Shown piece by piece: positions 1 to 9,232 of a stretch of DNA of 64,000 bases (the first letter of the stretch is position 1; each line of letters starts with the position of its first letter). The translations under genes were made by a program, and so were the position numbers. This stretch comes from Natronorubrum sediminis (lineage in GTDB: Archaea; Halobacteriota; Halobacteria; Halobacteriales; Natrialbaceae), in contig NZ_FNWL01000002.1 of the NCBI RefSeq assembly GCF_900108095.1, positions 354,748 to 418,747 on the forward strand, read 5' to 3'. The notes beneath the pieces are model-generated. The model was given only the letters and a program-made list of their open reading frames with translations, searched no databases and was not told the origin of the DNA.

Positions 1-1
1 G

Positions 2-346
2 GAGAATCTCTTTCCCGACGTCGACGTCCAGGAGATGGGCGAGTTGACGCTCGAGATGATCGAGAACGCGATGGTTGCTTACGACGTGGAGGATACCGAC
101 TCCTGTCGCGAACTCGCCGACCGAGACGACGACCTCGATCACTTCGCCGAGCGAGCCAGCGAAATCGTCGTTCGCGACCTGATCGAACGCGAACTCGACT
201 CCCCTAAAGAGATCGAAGCGCTCTTACAGGACGTCTCACGGCTCCTGTTGACGATTCGGGATCTCGAGCGCGTGGGCGACCACGCCGTCAATATCGCTGC
301 CCGGACGGTGTACATGGTCGAAAACGACGACGAGCTGATTTACTGA
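2..346 (+). CDS. phoU: PhoU-domain protein, 3' part only
   Basis: This frame is open from the left edge, so the true start lies outside the window and about 114 residues are visible. The helical segments, including the motif around RDLERVGDHAVNIAART near the C-terminus, are typical of PhoU, which forms helical bundles and modulates phosphate uptake through the PstSCAB transporter and Pho signalling. Both the ERVGDHAVNIA signature and the acidic, charged helices support the family. It is followed by convergent genes, so it is probably the last gene of a pst-phoU operon lying to the left. Several PhoU paralogues exist in haloarchaea, so the exact role is open. Confidence 0.85.
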   Translation, partial: ENLFPDVDVQEMGELTLEMIENAMVAYDVEDTDSCRELADRDDDLDHFAERASEIVVRDLIERELDSPKEIEALLQDVSRLLLTIRDLERVGDHAVNIAARTVYMVENDDELIY

Positions 347-423
347 TTTGCTGATTTGCTAACCCAACTGACGTTCTAATCCGGGCTTGTGCCGAATTCG
401 CTTCCGTTGAAGACGGGGTGTGT

Positions 424-1194
424 TCAAGTGAGTCGATCGCCGAGGTAGCCAGCGGCGATCATAACGACGACCAGCACCGTCGCCAGCGCGCTGATCTCCG
501 GGCTGAGACCGGTCCCGATCTGGTTGTAGATGTAGATCGGTACGGTCTGTGAGCCAGCGCCCGTCAGGAACTGCGTCGCCGTGAACTCGCCGAACGAGAT
601 CACGAACGCCAGCAGCATACCGGCAGCGACCGCCGGTGCCAGTAGGGGCAACGTGACGTTACACACCGTCTCGATGTTGTTCGCCCCGAGCGTCCGGGAG
701 GCGTCCTCGAGTTGCGTATCGAAGGTGAGCAACCGAGAACGGACGATCAAGAAGACGAACGGGAACGTCAGGACGGTGTGCGTCAAGATGATGACGGGGT
801 AGCCACTGGACATTCCGACCGTGCCGCCGAATCGCAACAGTGCGAGGCCGATGATAACCGGCGAGATCATGATCGGGAGCAACATCACCGTTGCGAGCGT
901 CTCCTTGTAGGGTATTTCGCTTCTGACGAAGCCAAACGCCGTCGCCGTCCCGATCGCACCAGCCAGTAGCGATGCGGCGACGCCGACGATAACGCTCGAG
1001 ATGATGCTATCGTAGATTCGCGAATTGTAGAGGAGTTCGACGTACCACTCGAGGGTCACGCCGTCGTAGGGAATCGTCGGTTGCTCGCTGACGGTAAACG
1101 AGGTCAACACGACGATGACGACCGGTAACAACAGGAGGACGTAGACGAGTCCGAGCACCGGCAGTAGTCCGAGTCGCTCGAGTCGTTCGTTCAT
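424..1194 (-). CDS. ABC transporter permease, PotC-type (spermidine/putrescine family)
   Basis: A 256-residue inner-membrane permease with about six hydrophobic helices. The first helix lies near residues 10-32, and the EAA-like loop (around EDASRTLGANN) near residues 160-175 is the site where MalF/PotC-type permeases contact their ATPase. It is the last gene of a four-gene importer operon read right to left and overlaps the preceding permease gene by 4 nt (ATGA), which indicates translational coupling. Family knowledge points to import of polyamines or related organic cations, but iron(III) and thiamine importers use the same fold, so the substrate is inferred from the binding protein. Confidence 0.88.
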   Translation of the reverse strand: MNERLERLGLLPVLGLVYVLLLLPVVIVVLTSFTVSEQPTIPYDGVTLEWYVELLYNSRIYDSIISSVIVGVAASLLAGAIGTATAFGFVRSEIPYKETLATVMLLPIMISPVIIGLALLRFGGTVGMSSGYPVIILTHTVLTFPFVFLIVRSRLLTFDTQLEDASRTLGANNIETVCNVTLPLLAPAVAAGMLLAFVISFGEFTATQFLTGAGSQTVPIYIYNQIGTGLSPEISALATVLVVVMIAAGYLGDRLT

Positions 1195-2036
1195 AGGTCG
1201 CCGAGCACCTCCGAGACGTTTGCGAAGTGGTTGAACAAGCCGACGAGGATCAACAGGCCACCCGTAAACACGACGGACATGGCGGAGGCGAGTGCCACGC
1301 TGTAGCCCTGTGCGTCGGCGATTCGGTTGGCCATCATGAGGTTCTCTGAACTACCGAGGAACGACGGTGCCAGGTACGATCCGGCGGCGAGGATGAACAC
1401 GAACAGCGTCGCCGCGATGATTCCGGGATAACTCAGCGGCAAAATCACCGTTCGAAGCGTTTGGAGTTGGCTCGCCCCGAGCGTGTGAGAGGCGTTTATC
1501 AGTTCGTCGTCGATCGATCGGAGCGAGTTGTAGATTGGTAAGACCGCGAAGGGCAATAACGCACAGACGAGTCCGAGTATGACGCCGTTCCGAGAGAAGA
1601 GAAATCCGAAGTCAGTGCCGAACACCTGCTGGACCGGCCCCGAGGAGATGAAGAACAACCGAACCCCGAAGAACCGGATGATGATCGCGATCCAGAGCGG
1701 CAAGAGGACTAACGAGAGCAACAGGATCGCTCGTTTCGACTTGAACGCGATGTAGTACGCGCTCAGGTAGCCAAGGACCAGACAGATGGCCGTCGTGAGG
1801 AATGCGTACAGGAACGTCCGTACCAATGTTTCGCCGTAAACGCCGCTCAACGCCGTTTCGTAGTACGTAAAGAGTCCGCCGTCGCCGAAGTTGAGACTCT
1901 CGACGAGGAGATACAAGACGGGGACGATGAAGAAGACGGTGAGCCACACCAATCCGAGTCCGACGAGTGTCCGTGCCGACACGCGTTTGCGCAGCGCTGG
2001 TGGGAGCGAGACCGAATCGAGCCTGATCGTCCTCAT
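1191..2036 (-). CDS. ABC transporter permease, PotB-type
   Basis: A 281-residue integral membrane protein with a cytoplasmic N-terminus of about 25 residues, then roughly six transmembrane helices. The EAA-like coupling loop (around INASHTLGASQLQTL) lies near residue 185. It would pair with the downstream PotC-like permease to form the heterodimeric translocation pore. Its start overlaps the end of the ATPase gene by 4 nt and its end overlaps the second permease by 4 nt, so all three are probably translated from one transcript. The substrate class (polyamine or similar) follows from the operon, not from this protein. Confidence 0.88.
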   Translation of the reverse strand: MRTIRLDSVSLPPALRKRVSARTLVGLGLVWLTVFFIVPVLYLLVESLNFGDGGLFTYYETALSGVYGETLVRTFLYAFLTTAICLVLGYLSAYYIAFKSKRAILLLSLVLLPLWIAIIIRFFGVRLFFISSGPVQQVFGTDFGFLFSRNGVILGLVCALLPFAVLPIYNSLRSIDDELINASHTLGASQLQTLRTVILPLSYPGIIAATLFVFILAAGSYLAPSFLGSSENLMMANRIADAQGYSVALASAMSVVFTGGLLILVGLFNHFANVSEVLGDL

Positions 2037-3112
2037 AGCACGATCACGTCCGCCGGATCGAATTCGATGCCGATCTCGTCGCCGTCCTCGAGGTCGACCG
2101 AGGCGTCACCGTAGGCAGTGACGGCGGTGCCGTCCTCGAGCGTTGCTTCGATCTCGTTTCGGTGGCCGAGGTACTCGATGTGGGAGATCGTCGCCGAGAA
2201 ACTGTTTGCCACTTTTTCCGTCGGTGATTCGCGGACGGTAATCTCCTCCGGACGTACGTACAGCGAGCGCTGTCCGTCCTCGAAGTCGGCCGATGTATCG
2301 ACGTGAACCTGCAGGTCGCCGACGTTGACGGGAGTCGCGTTCGACGCCATCACCTGGCCGTCGCCGTCGCCGCGTGCCGATTGCGTCGGCGCTCCGGTGA
2401 ACTTCGTTGACTTGCCGACGAACTCCGCGACGAACTCGGTCTCTGGATCTCGGTAGAGTTCCTTGGGCGTCCCTTCTTGCTCTTTTTTCCCTTCGTTCAT
2501 CACGATTACGCGGTCGGACATCGAGAGGGCTTCAGCCTGATCGTGCGTGACGTGTAACGTCGTGACGTCGACTTCCTGTTGGATCTTCTTAATCTCGTTT
2601 CGCATCGTCTCGCGCAGGACGCGGTCGAGCCCGGTCAGCGGTTCGTCAAGCAACAGAATGTCGGGTTCGTACGCGAGTGCACGGGCGAGCGAGAGGCGAC
2701 GCTGCTGTCCGCCGGAGAGTTCGGTCGGCTTGTGATCGCCGTGGCCGTCGAGTTCGACCATCTCGAGGAATCGCTCGGCCTGTTCGTCGTGATCGCGACC
2801 CTCGAATTCCTGCATCTTCAGCCCATAGGTGATGTTCTCGTGGGCCGTCATGTGCGGGAACAACGCGGAGTGTTGGAACACGAATCCGATGTTCCGTTCG
2901 TTCGTCGGCACGTTCGTTACGTCCTCACCGCGAAGGTAGACCGTCCCGTCCGTCGCGTCGCGAAGGCCAGCGATGGCGTGGAGTGTCGTACTCTTCCCAC
3001 AGCCACTCGGTCCGAGCAAGGTCGCGAACTCGCCTTGCTCCAGTTTGAACGAGAGGTCGTCGACGGCGAGGAGTGACCCGTAGGTCTTCGTCAATTCGCT
3101 TACTTCGAGCAT
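2033..3112 (-). CDS. ABC transporter ATP-binding protein, PotA-type
   Basis: A 359-residue ATPase that would energise the importer from the cytoplasmic face. The Walker A motif GPSGCGKST is near residues 34-42, the signature LSGGQQRR near residue 137, and the Walker B DILLLDEP near residues 155-163. The H-loop (LHVTHD) follows. The C-terminal ~130 residues form a TOBE/MOP-like regulatory domain typical of PotA, MalK and UgpC. It starts 26 nt after the binding-protein gene and overlaps the PotB-type permease by 4 nt. Confidence 0.9.
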   Translation of the reverse strand: MLEVSELTKTYGSLLAVDDLSFKLEQGEFATLLGPSGCGKSTTLHAIAGLRDATDGTVYLRGEDVTNVPTNERNIGFVFQHSALFPHMTAHENITYGLKMQEFEGRDHDEQAERFLEMVELDGHGDHKPTELSGGQQRRLSLARALAYEPDILLLDEPLTGLDRVLRETMRNEIKKIQQEVDVTTLHVTHDQAEALSMSDRVIVMNEGKKEQEGTPKELYRDPETEFVAEFVGKSTKFTGAPTQSARGDGDGQVMASNATPVNVGDLQVHVDTSADFEDGQRSLYVRPEEITVRESPTEKVANSFSATISHIEYLGHRNEIEATLEDGTAVTAYGDASVDLEDGDEIGIEFDPADVIVL

Positions 3113-3138
3113 TATTGTGAAAGTGTCTCTGTCGGGGG

Positions 3139-4218
3139 TTATCCGGTGATGTTGGCGAAATCCTGTTCGATCCGCTCGATGTTTTCGACGACGAGCTCCC
3201 AGTCGAAGGTCAACACGTCGTCCGCGTCGAGGGACTCGAAGCGGCCCTCGAGTTCGTCGTGGTCGCCCTCGAGAGGGATTGGGTAGTAGTGATGTTCGAC
3301 CATCTCGAGGGCCGTCTCTTCCTCGTAGATCCAGTTGAGCAGGTCGTAGGCCTCTTCGTGCATGTCACTCTCCTCGAGAATCGAGAAGGCGACGGACCAG
3401 CTGATACAGCCCTCTTCGGGAATGACGTAGTCGACTGGGTCGCCATCCTCTGCGAGCGTTTCGACGCGACCACCCCAGGCGTCGGCAACGTAGGCCTCCT
3501 CTTCGCTGAGGTCGCCCATGAAGTCCTGGCCCGAATCCCAGTACTGGTAGACGTACTGGTCCATCTCCTCGATTTCGTCCATGACCTCGTCGTAGAGGTC
3601 GTCGTCCTCGAGCGCGTCAGCGACGTCGATACCCAGCGCCGCACACGAGTTCCCGAATCGCGTTGGACCGCTGCTAAACAGCGTCACTTCGCCTTCTAGG
3701 TCAGGGTCTTTGATGTCGTCCCAGGAGGTAATTTCGTCGACTTCGTCCGTGTTGTATCCGATTCCCTGGGCGGAGACGTGATAGAACAGTCCTTTGTCGC
3801 CGAAGAACTCCTGATCTTGCCACTCTTCTTGGATGTTTTCCGTGTAATTCGGGACTTCGTCGTAGTCGATGTCGAGCAACAGATCCTCGTCGGCGTACTG
3901 GACGGAATCCAGCGCGTATCCGTAGGGAGAGAGCGTCACGATATCGTATCCCCCGGGGTCCGTCGACATCTGCTCCATCATATCGGTGTCGTCCGGCTGT
4001 TCGTCGAACTCGATCTGGATATCGTTCTCGTCTTCCCACTCTTGGAGTACCTCTATTTCGGCGTCCTGTATCGCACCGCCACGATTGAGATAGGTCAGCG
4101 TCTCTCCACTCCCAAGACACCCAGCTAACGCCACCGCAGACGCCCCAGCACCGAGTTGGAGGTACGATCGTCGCGACATTCCGCGTGTGGGGTTCTCTCC
4201 CGTACTAACGTCACGCAT
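3139..4218 (-). CDS. Polyamine-type extracellular solute-binding protein, Tat lipoprotein (PotD-like)
   Basis: A 359-residue substrate-binding lipoprotein. The N-terminus carries a twin-arginine motif (SRRSYLQ, near residues 15-21) and then a lipobox ending in LAGC near residue 33, so it is exported folded by Tat and anchored by lipid in the outer leaflet, as usual in haloarchaea. The rest is very rich in Asp/Glu and resembles PotD/PotF periplasmic binding proteins that capture spermidine or putrescine. It leads the importer operon and has its own promoter just upstream. An internal Met (residue 14, directly before SRRSYLQ) is an alternative start. Confidence 0.87.
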   Translation of the reverse strand: MRDVSTGENPTRGMSRRSYLQLGAGASAVALAGCLGSGETLTYLNRGGAIQDAEIEVLQEWEDENDIQIEFDEQPDDTDMMEQMSTDPGGYDIVTLSPYGYALDSVQYADEDLLLDIDYDEVPNYTENIQEEWQDQEFFGDKGLFYHVSAQGIGYNTDEVDEITSWDDIKDPDLEGEVTLFSSGPTRFGNSCAALGIDVADALEDDDLYDEVMDEIEEMDQYVYQYWDSGQDFMGDLSEEEAYVADAWGGRVETLAEDGDPVDYVIPEEGCISWSVAFSILEESDMHEEAYDLLNWIYEEETALEMVEHHYYPIPLEGDHDELEGRFESLDADDVLTFDWELVVENIERIEQDFANITG

Positions 4219-4240
4219 ACTCAGGCCGAGTTACCCTGAC

Positions 4241-4250
4241 ATAATTAATC
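4241..4250 (-). promoter_or_regulatory. TATA-like box of the polyamine importer operon
   Basis: On the minus strand the sequence gattaattat sits about 28 nt before the ATG of the binding-protein gene. This is the distance expected between an archaeal TATA box and transcription start, so the message is probably leaderless. Confidence 0.5.
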
Positions 4251-4483
4251 TTTCGAGATATAATACAAACAGAGGAAGGATATACACTACGTGATTGAAC
4301 AATAGTAACGCTAGTTACCCCTGGCTGACCAGCAGTAATATCTCGATATTTTCTGATCTTCAACCTTTTACCGGCAGAAGTGACCAAATATGATACGACT
4401 CGCTACAGCGAGTATTTTTACAATAATTCAACCTCGTGGAATAAAATCCAACAACTCGACACTGACTCTCTCACCCGAACTGG

Positions 4484-4864
4484 CTACGAGTGCGAGACTC
4501 GAGGCGGGACGCCAGTCAGCAACTGCGCGACGTCGTCGATATTCCGGGTGTCTAAGAGTAACTCGGCCGCCTCCCGCACGGAAAATGTCGCATCCAATTC
4601 GACGCCGTGACACCGAGCGTAGCACTCGAGCCAGTGATTCAACGCTCGCTCGAGTGCCTCGAATTCGGCGGGTGAGAGGTGGACGAATTGTTCCCCAGTT
4701 CGGGCGTCGACGTAGAGCAAAATCGCTCGACCGGCACCCTCGCGCAGATACGGCGATGGATCGACGACGGCCGGGTCGTCCTCGCTGTCGATTTCCGTGA
4801 GTGCACGTCGGTCCCGGAGGGCCTGACGCTCGAGCGCGGCGATTCGAGGGCCGTATCGAGACAC
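4484..4864 (-). CDS. Conserved-looking small protein coupled to fixCX, function unknown
   Basis: I do not recognise a named family. The reading frame chosen starts with GTG 2 nt after the stop of the FixC-FixX gene and encodes 126 residues. The upstream extension of this frame only shadows fixC and is Arg-rich, so the GTG is preferred. The protein has a basic N-terminus, a central segment (AILLYVDARTGEQFVHLSP) that looks like a small beta domain, then two amphipathic helices containing a Cys/His pair (CYARCHG). Tight coupling to the ETF operon suggests a role in electron transfer or its regulation, which is inference only. Confidence 0.65.
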   Translation of the reverse strand: MSRYGPRIAALERQALRDRRALTEIDSEDDPAVVDPSPYLREGAGRAILLYVDARTGEQFVHLSPAEFEALERALNHWLECYARCHGVELDATFSVREAAELLLDTRNIDDVAQLLTGVPPRVSHS

Positions 4865-4866
4865 GG

Positions 4867-6570
4867 CTACCCCTCTCGGTACTCGACGCCCTTGCCGCCG
4901 CGGGGGTGTTCCCAGTCGGTATCTGCGACGACGGCGCAGGTTCCACACTCGATACACGGTTGGGTATCGAGGCTGATCAGTGTCTCTGCAGTGCCGTTCG
5001 TCTGAACCGTCTCGGCGCGATAACACCCGGCACCGAAATCTTGTGCACTGACTGGACAGGCGCTCACTGCAGCACCGCTCGCCGCTGCGGACTCGTCGAG
5101 CAGTTCGATGTGGGGATTGCCCACGTCCGTATCGTAGGTGAGGTCGCCGATTCGTTCCTCGAGCGTCGGCGGTTCGACGTCGCTGTCCCAACGGATCGTT
5201 CGCCCGTGTTCTTCGGCGATGACCGTCGGCAGCGTCACGTAGCCGGTGTTCGTGTCGGGCAACATCGACACGAGGAACGGTGAGTTGTAGGCTCGTTTCA
5301 TCAGGCGCTTCGCGATCGGGTTGCCCACGGCGAGCGAGCCGACGGGCGACTCGAGCACTCGGTCGACGGCATTCGCCACCGCATCGCGTTCGCCGACGCT
5401 TCGGCTGAGTTCGTAGCGACGAGGGCGGAGTTTGTCCATTGTTCCCGACTTCTCGAGCATCTGCGTGTAGCGACGGCCCGCGGCTTCGGGGTGGGAGTTA
5501 CCCCGCGTGACGACGAACGCGTCGGCTGCGAGCGCGCCCGCGGTGATCGCGTGGTTCATCCCCTTGATGATCGGCCCCTGGGCTTGCATCTGACCGGCGG
5601 CGTCGCCGACGAGCACGAGTCGATCGCGGTAGGGCTCCCGGTGAGCCACTTTCTTCGAGTCGGGAACGAGTTTCGCGGCGTACTCGCGTTCGTGATACGC
5701 GTCGCCCAGCCACTGGGCTAACAGCGGGTGGGTGAGCAACGCGTCGAGCAGTTCGTGGGGTTCGGCCTGTTCCTCGACGAGGCTATCGAGGTGGAAGACG
5801 GTGCCGATCGACAGCGAGTCCTCGTTCGTGTAGAGGAAGCCGCCGCCGCGAACGTCCTCGAAGAGGTCGCCCGAAAACAGGTGGGCTGCGCCTTCGTCGG
5901 CGTCGATACCGAACCGGTCGTCGATGGTGTCGGGGTCCATCTCGACGACGGCTTTGACGCCCTGGAACCACTCGTCCGGTTCGTCCCAGTTCATCAATCC
6001 CGCATCGCGGGCGAGTTCGGAGTTGACTCCATCGGCGGCGACGATCACGTCCGCCGTGATCGGCTCGAGTTCGTCGCAGGTGACGCCGACGATCTCGCCG
6101 TTCTCCCTGAGGAGACCGTTTACTCGAACGTCGGTGAGCACGCCGCCGCCCGTCTCGCTGGTCTTCTCGTGGACGCGGGCTTCGAGCCACGAATCCATCT
6201 CTCGGCGGAGCACGGCGTCACACCAGTCGGTGTCGTGCTCGTGGAGGTCCGTGAGGTCGTAGCTCTTGACGCGATTGCCCGCGATGTTATGGATCGTGTA
6301 CTCCGTAACCGGGCGCTCGCTCGCCGCCTCGCGAAAGCCGTCGAAGAGGTCGTCAGCCGTGTAGGCGGCCGACTCCTCGGCGTAGACGAGTCCGCCGGAG
6401 ACGTTCTTCGATCCCGCCTCCGTGCCCCGCTCGAGGACGAGCGTTTCGACGCCGTGGTCGGCCAATCGAGCCGCGGCCGCAGCACCGCCAGGTCCACAGC
6501 CGACCACGATTGCTTCGTAGTGTTCGTACTCGCTCTCCGCCGCTGTCGTCGAGTCTGTTTGTACACTCAT
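4867..6570 (-). CDS. fixC: FixC-FixX fusion: ETF-type flavoprotein dehydrogenase with ferredoxin-like domain
   Basis: A 567-residue FAD protein that would pass electrons from the EtfAB flavoprotein to the quinone pool or another acceptor. The N-terminal Rossmann motif VVGCGPGGAAAA (near residue 22) and the later VLVGDAAGQ motif (near residue 320) are typical FAD-binding elements of FixC/ETF-QO. The last ~90 residues match FixX: a Cys-Pro segment (SACPVSAQDF) and the cluster motif CIECGTC, giving iron-sulfur ligands. In many bacteria FixC and FixX are separate, while a fusion is common in haloarchaea. It overlaps the etfA stop by one base. Confidence 0.9.
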   Translation of the reverse strand: MSVQTDSTTAAESEYEHYEAIVVGCGPGGAAAAARLADHGVETLVLERGTEAGSKNVSGGLVYAEESAAYTADDLFDGFREAASERPVTEYTIHNIAGNRVKSYDLTDLHEHDTDWCDAVLRREMDSWLEARVHEKTSETGGGVLTDVRVNGLLRENGEIVGVTCDELEPITADVIVAADGVNSELARDAGLMNWDEPDEWFQGVKAVVEMDPDTIDDRFGIDADEGAAHLFSGDLFEDVRGGGFLYTNEDSLSIGTVFHLDSLVEEQAEPHELLDALLTHPLLAQWLGDAYHEREYAAKLVPDSKKVAHREPYRDRLVLVGDAAGQMQAQGPIIKGMNHAITAGALAADAFVVTRGNSHPEAAGRRYTQMLEKSGTMDKLRPRRYELSRSVGERDAVANAVDRVLESPVGSLAVGNPIAKRLMKRAYNSPFLVSMLPDTNTGYVTLPTVIAEEHGRTIRWDSDVEPPTLEERIGDLTYDTDVGNPHIELLDESAAASGAAVSACPVSAQDFGAGCYRAETVQTNGTAETLISLDTQPCIECGTCAVVADTDWEHPRGGKGVEYREG

Positions 6571-8147
6571 CAGTCGTCACCTCCGCTACCGTCGGCAACC
6601 GCCTCGAGTTCGATATCGCCCGATTTGACCGCTTCCGTGAGTCGTGGGAGCACCTCGAAGAGGTCGCCCTCGAGGAAGTAATCCGAAAAGTCCCGTATTC
6701 GGGCGTCCGTATCCGTGTTGATCGCGACGATCGTGTCAGATTCGTCCATGCCGACTTTGTGCTGGACGGCACCGGAGACGCCGGCTGCAACGTACAACTC
6801 GGGGGCGACGACCTGCCCGGTTTCACCGATCTGGCGCTCTTCTTTCGAGTACTGCTCGACGTGGCCCTCGAACTGGTAGGACGAGGTGACGATCCCCCGC
6901 GTAATGCCGAGTTCGGCGTCTCCGAAGGCGTCGACGAGCTCGAGGCCGAGTTCCATTCCCTCGGTTGGGTCGTCCGCAATTCCGCGCCCGAGACAGACGA
7001 CCACCTCGTGGCCCGTGAGGTCGACGCCGGCCTCGAGTTGATCGTGTTCGGTGATCTCGACGCGGAACCACTCATCCTCGAGTTCCATGTCGTGTTCGAC
7101 GACGAGCCCGTCTCGCTCGTGATCTGGTTCGATGGGATCGAAGCTCCCCGGAATAATCGATGCACCCTGAGGATGGAATTCCCGGTTCGGGTTGTCGAGA
7201 CAGAGAATCGTCGAGTACTCGAAGCCCGAGAAGTCCGGGCGCTTCATGTGCAAGACCTTCTCGAAGGTCTTCTTGACGCCGGGTTCGCCGGTCTTGACGG
7301 GGTTCGAGACCACCTCTTCTTCGATGAAGAGGTCCGAACAGTCGGAGGCGAGCCCTGAATCGAGTTCGGCCTGCACCTTCGCCGAGAGGTCTCGGCCGTT
7401 GTTCGTCGCCGGGAACAGGATGTACCGCGGCTTGTCGTACTCCCGCCAGTCCGTACTCTCGACGGTTCCCTCACCGCGGGCCATGTGGGCCGAAATTTCG
7501 GTGTATGGCTTGTGGAGGAATCGCTCGAGACGGTCGTCGTCGTGATACACTGCGACGTCCGCGCCGTAAGCGATGCATTCCTCGGCGAGATCCTCGCAGT
7601 CGTCGCCCATCAAGAACGCGACGACCCGTTCCTCGTCACCGTAGTCGTCTGCAAACTGGTCCATCAGCCCCCTTGCCTTACCGAGCATCTCCCGCGAGAC
7701 CTCGAGTAACTCGCCTCGTTGGGTCTCACAGAAGACCCACATGTCCTCGTAGTGGCCGTTCGAAAGCGCGCGAACGTGTTTCTTATCTCGCGTTTGCTCG
7801 GCCGGTTCGGACTCGTCTTCGTCTTCCGACGCTGCCAGCTCCTCGTCTTCCGTCTCCGCCACCTCGTCGACTTCCTCGCCGTCGGCCTCTTCGCCGACGT
7901 CTTCTTTCGTCTCCTCGTACTCACCTTCGGTCTCAGTTCCGGCTTCGACGCCGTCGGTTTCGTCCGAGCCGATCTCGCCAGTCGCCTCGAGTCTGGCGTG
8001 GATCGCTTCCCGGGCCGTGTCCCGGTTTTGACCCGCCTGTTCGGCTTCGAGAATCGCCTGGAGTTCCGACGATTCCTCGATCGTCTCGAGTTGCTCGGTC
8101 AGTTCGTCGACGGTGTGTTCGTCGGGGTCGATTGCAGTCATAGTCAC
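6570..8147 (-). CDS. etfA: Electron transfer flavoprotein subunit alpha (FixB-type) with long acidic N-terminal extension
   Basis: A 525-residue protein, about 200 residues longer than common EtfA. The first ~55 residues form a helical module (HTVDELTEQLETIEES) followed by a very acidic linker rich in Glu/Asp and Thr/Ser up to about residue 125. The ETF alpha fold then follows, ending with the diagnostic FAD-binding signature PELYVAAGVSGAVQHKVGM near residue 455. EtfA and EtfB form the soluble heterodimer that shuttles electrons from acyl-CoA or other dehydrogenases to FixC. It overlaps etfB by 4 nt and fixC by 1 nt, so the operon is tightly coupled. Confidence 0.92.
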   Translation of the reverse strand: MTMTAIDPDEHTVDELTEQLETIEESSELQAILEAEQAGQNRDTAREAIHARLEATGEIGSDETDGVEAGTETEGEYEETKEDVGEEADGEEVDEVAETEDEELAASEDEDESEPAEQTRDKKHVRALSNGHYEDMWVFCETQRGELLEVSREMLGKARGLMDQFADDYGDEERVVAFLMGDDCEDLAEECIAYGADVAVYHDDDRLERFLHKPYTEISAHMARGEGTVESTDWREYDKPRYILFPATNNGRDLSAKVQAELDSGLASDCSDLFIEEEVVSNPVKTGEPGVKKTFEKVLHMKRPDFSGFEYSTILCLDNPNREFHPQGASIIPGSFDPIEPDHERDGLVVEHDMELEDEWFRVEITEHDQLEAGVDLTGHEVVVCLGRGIADDPTEGMELGLELVDAFGDAELGITRGIVTSSYQFEGHVEQYSKEERQIGETGQVVAPELYVAAGVSGAVQHKVGMDESDTIVAINTDTDARIRDFSDYFLEGDLFEVLPRLTEAVKSGDIELEAVADGSGGDD

Positions 8148-9013
8148 TCACCTGCCTCCGCTGCGTAGGGTTGGAACTCCTCGAGCACTGTGCGTAACTC
8201 GTCTCCGTCGTCGGGGTCGATCATCGTCGCGTCGCGCTCGGAGGGGGCCTTCGGAATCGGATCGACCGACGAGACGATGGTCGGCGAGCCGTCGAGGCCG
8301 ATGTACTCCGAATCGAGGTGTAAGTCTTCGTGGTCCCACGTCGTCAGGTGCTCGTCGTGGTCGGCCGCGCGATCGGTGGTCTCCGCTCTGAGTTGCTTGT
8401 GGGTCAGTCGATGTGACGCGGTTCTGTAGCTGGGTTCGAACTCCGGATCGGTGACCACGAAGCACGGAAGCGGTGCTTCGACGGTTTCGATTTCGTCGAC
8501 GTCACCTTCGACGAGCCGCTTCGCGCGTAGTCGACGTTCGTCCGGGTCGATATCGAGCGCGAGAACGTGGGTCACGATCGGCCAGTCCATCGCCCACGCC
8601 GTCTGCGGTCCGGTCTGGCCGGTTTCGCCGTCGGCTGTCTTGAACCCGGCAAAGACGAGATCGATATCCTCGATCTCCTCTTGGTACGTCTCGAGACCCG
8701 CGCTGAGCGTGATCGCCGTCGCCCACGTGTCGGACGCGGCGAGTTCTCGATCGGAGAGCAGGTAGCTGTCGTCGGTGTACACCGTTTCCATCGCACCTTT
8801 CAGAACGTCGCTGTACCCCGGCGGACCCATGCTCATTCCGCTGACGTGCCCGCCGTGACGGACTTTCGTCTGGAGTGCGGCCTGGACGGCCACCTCGTCG
8901 TTCGGATTCATCACCGTCGGCGTCTTGCCGCGCTCTAAGTGCCCGTCTTCGTCGAACGACACGGCGCCCTCCGAGAAGTCCGGCACGCCTTTGGTCAGAA
9001 CGATCGATCGCAT
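8144..9013 (-). CDS. etfB: Electron transfer flavoprotein subunit beta (FixA-type)
   Basis: A 289-residue EtfB with the usual N-terminal beta strand (VLTKGVPD), the NPNDEVAVQAAL segment and the AGFKTADGETGQTGPQTA region that binds nucleotide in the AMP/FAD site. It heterodimerises with EtfA. It is the first gene of the operon. A Shine-Dalgarno-like ggagga lies about 6 nt before the ATG, and TATA-like A+T-rich sequence lies some 70 nt upstream, so this transcript probably has a leader. Confidence 0.92.
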   Translation of the reverse strand: MRSIVLTKGVPDFSEGAVSFDEDGHLERGKTPTVMNPNDEVAVQAALQTKVRHGGHVSGMSMGPPGYSDVLKGAMETVYTDDSYLLSDRELAASDTWATAITLSAGLETYQEEIEDIDLVFAGFKTADGETGQTGPQTAWAMDWPIVTHVLALDIDPDERRLRAKRLVEGDVDEIETVEAPLPCFVVTDPEFEPSYRTASHRLTHKQLRAETTDRAADHDEHLTTWDHEDLHLDSEYIGLDGSPTIVSSVDPIPKAPSERDATMIDPDDGDELRTVLEEFQPYAAEAGE

Positions 9014-9232
9014 CGTCTCCTCCGTCTACAATGTGTGTCTTTCACTCCCATACCTGGTATCACCTATCGCAATTATCAGTATTAAGAATAGGGGTGAAAA
9101 TCACCGAAAATTCGAGTATCGATGTTCGATCATCCACGCTCGAGTGACTGTCGTGGAAAACGTGGACGAAACACGGGCGGGATTTCGAAGAACGGCCAGA
9201 AATCAAAAGACGGCGACGGGTTCCGCCCGTCG

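Noticed and set aside
5728-6681. 317-codon plus-strand frame opposite fixC
   Set aside because: Antisense shadow of a clearly recognisable FAD protein.
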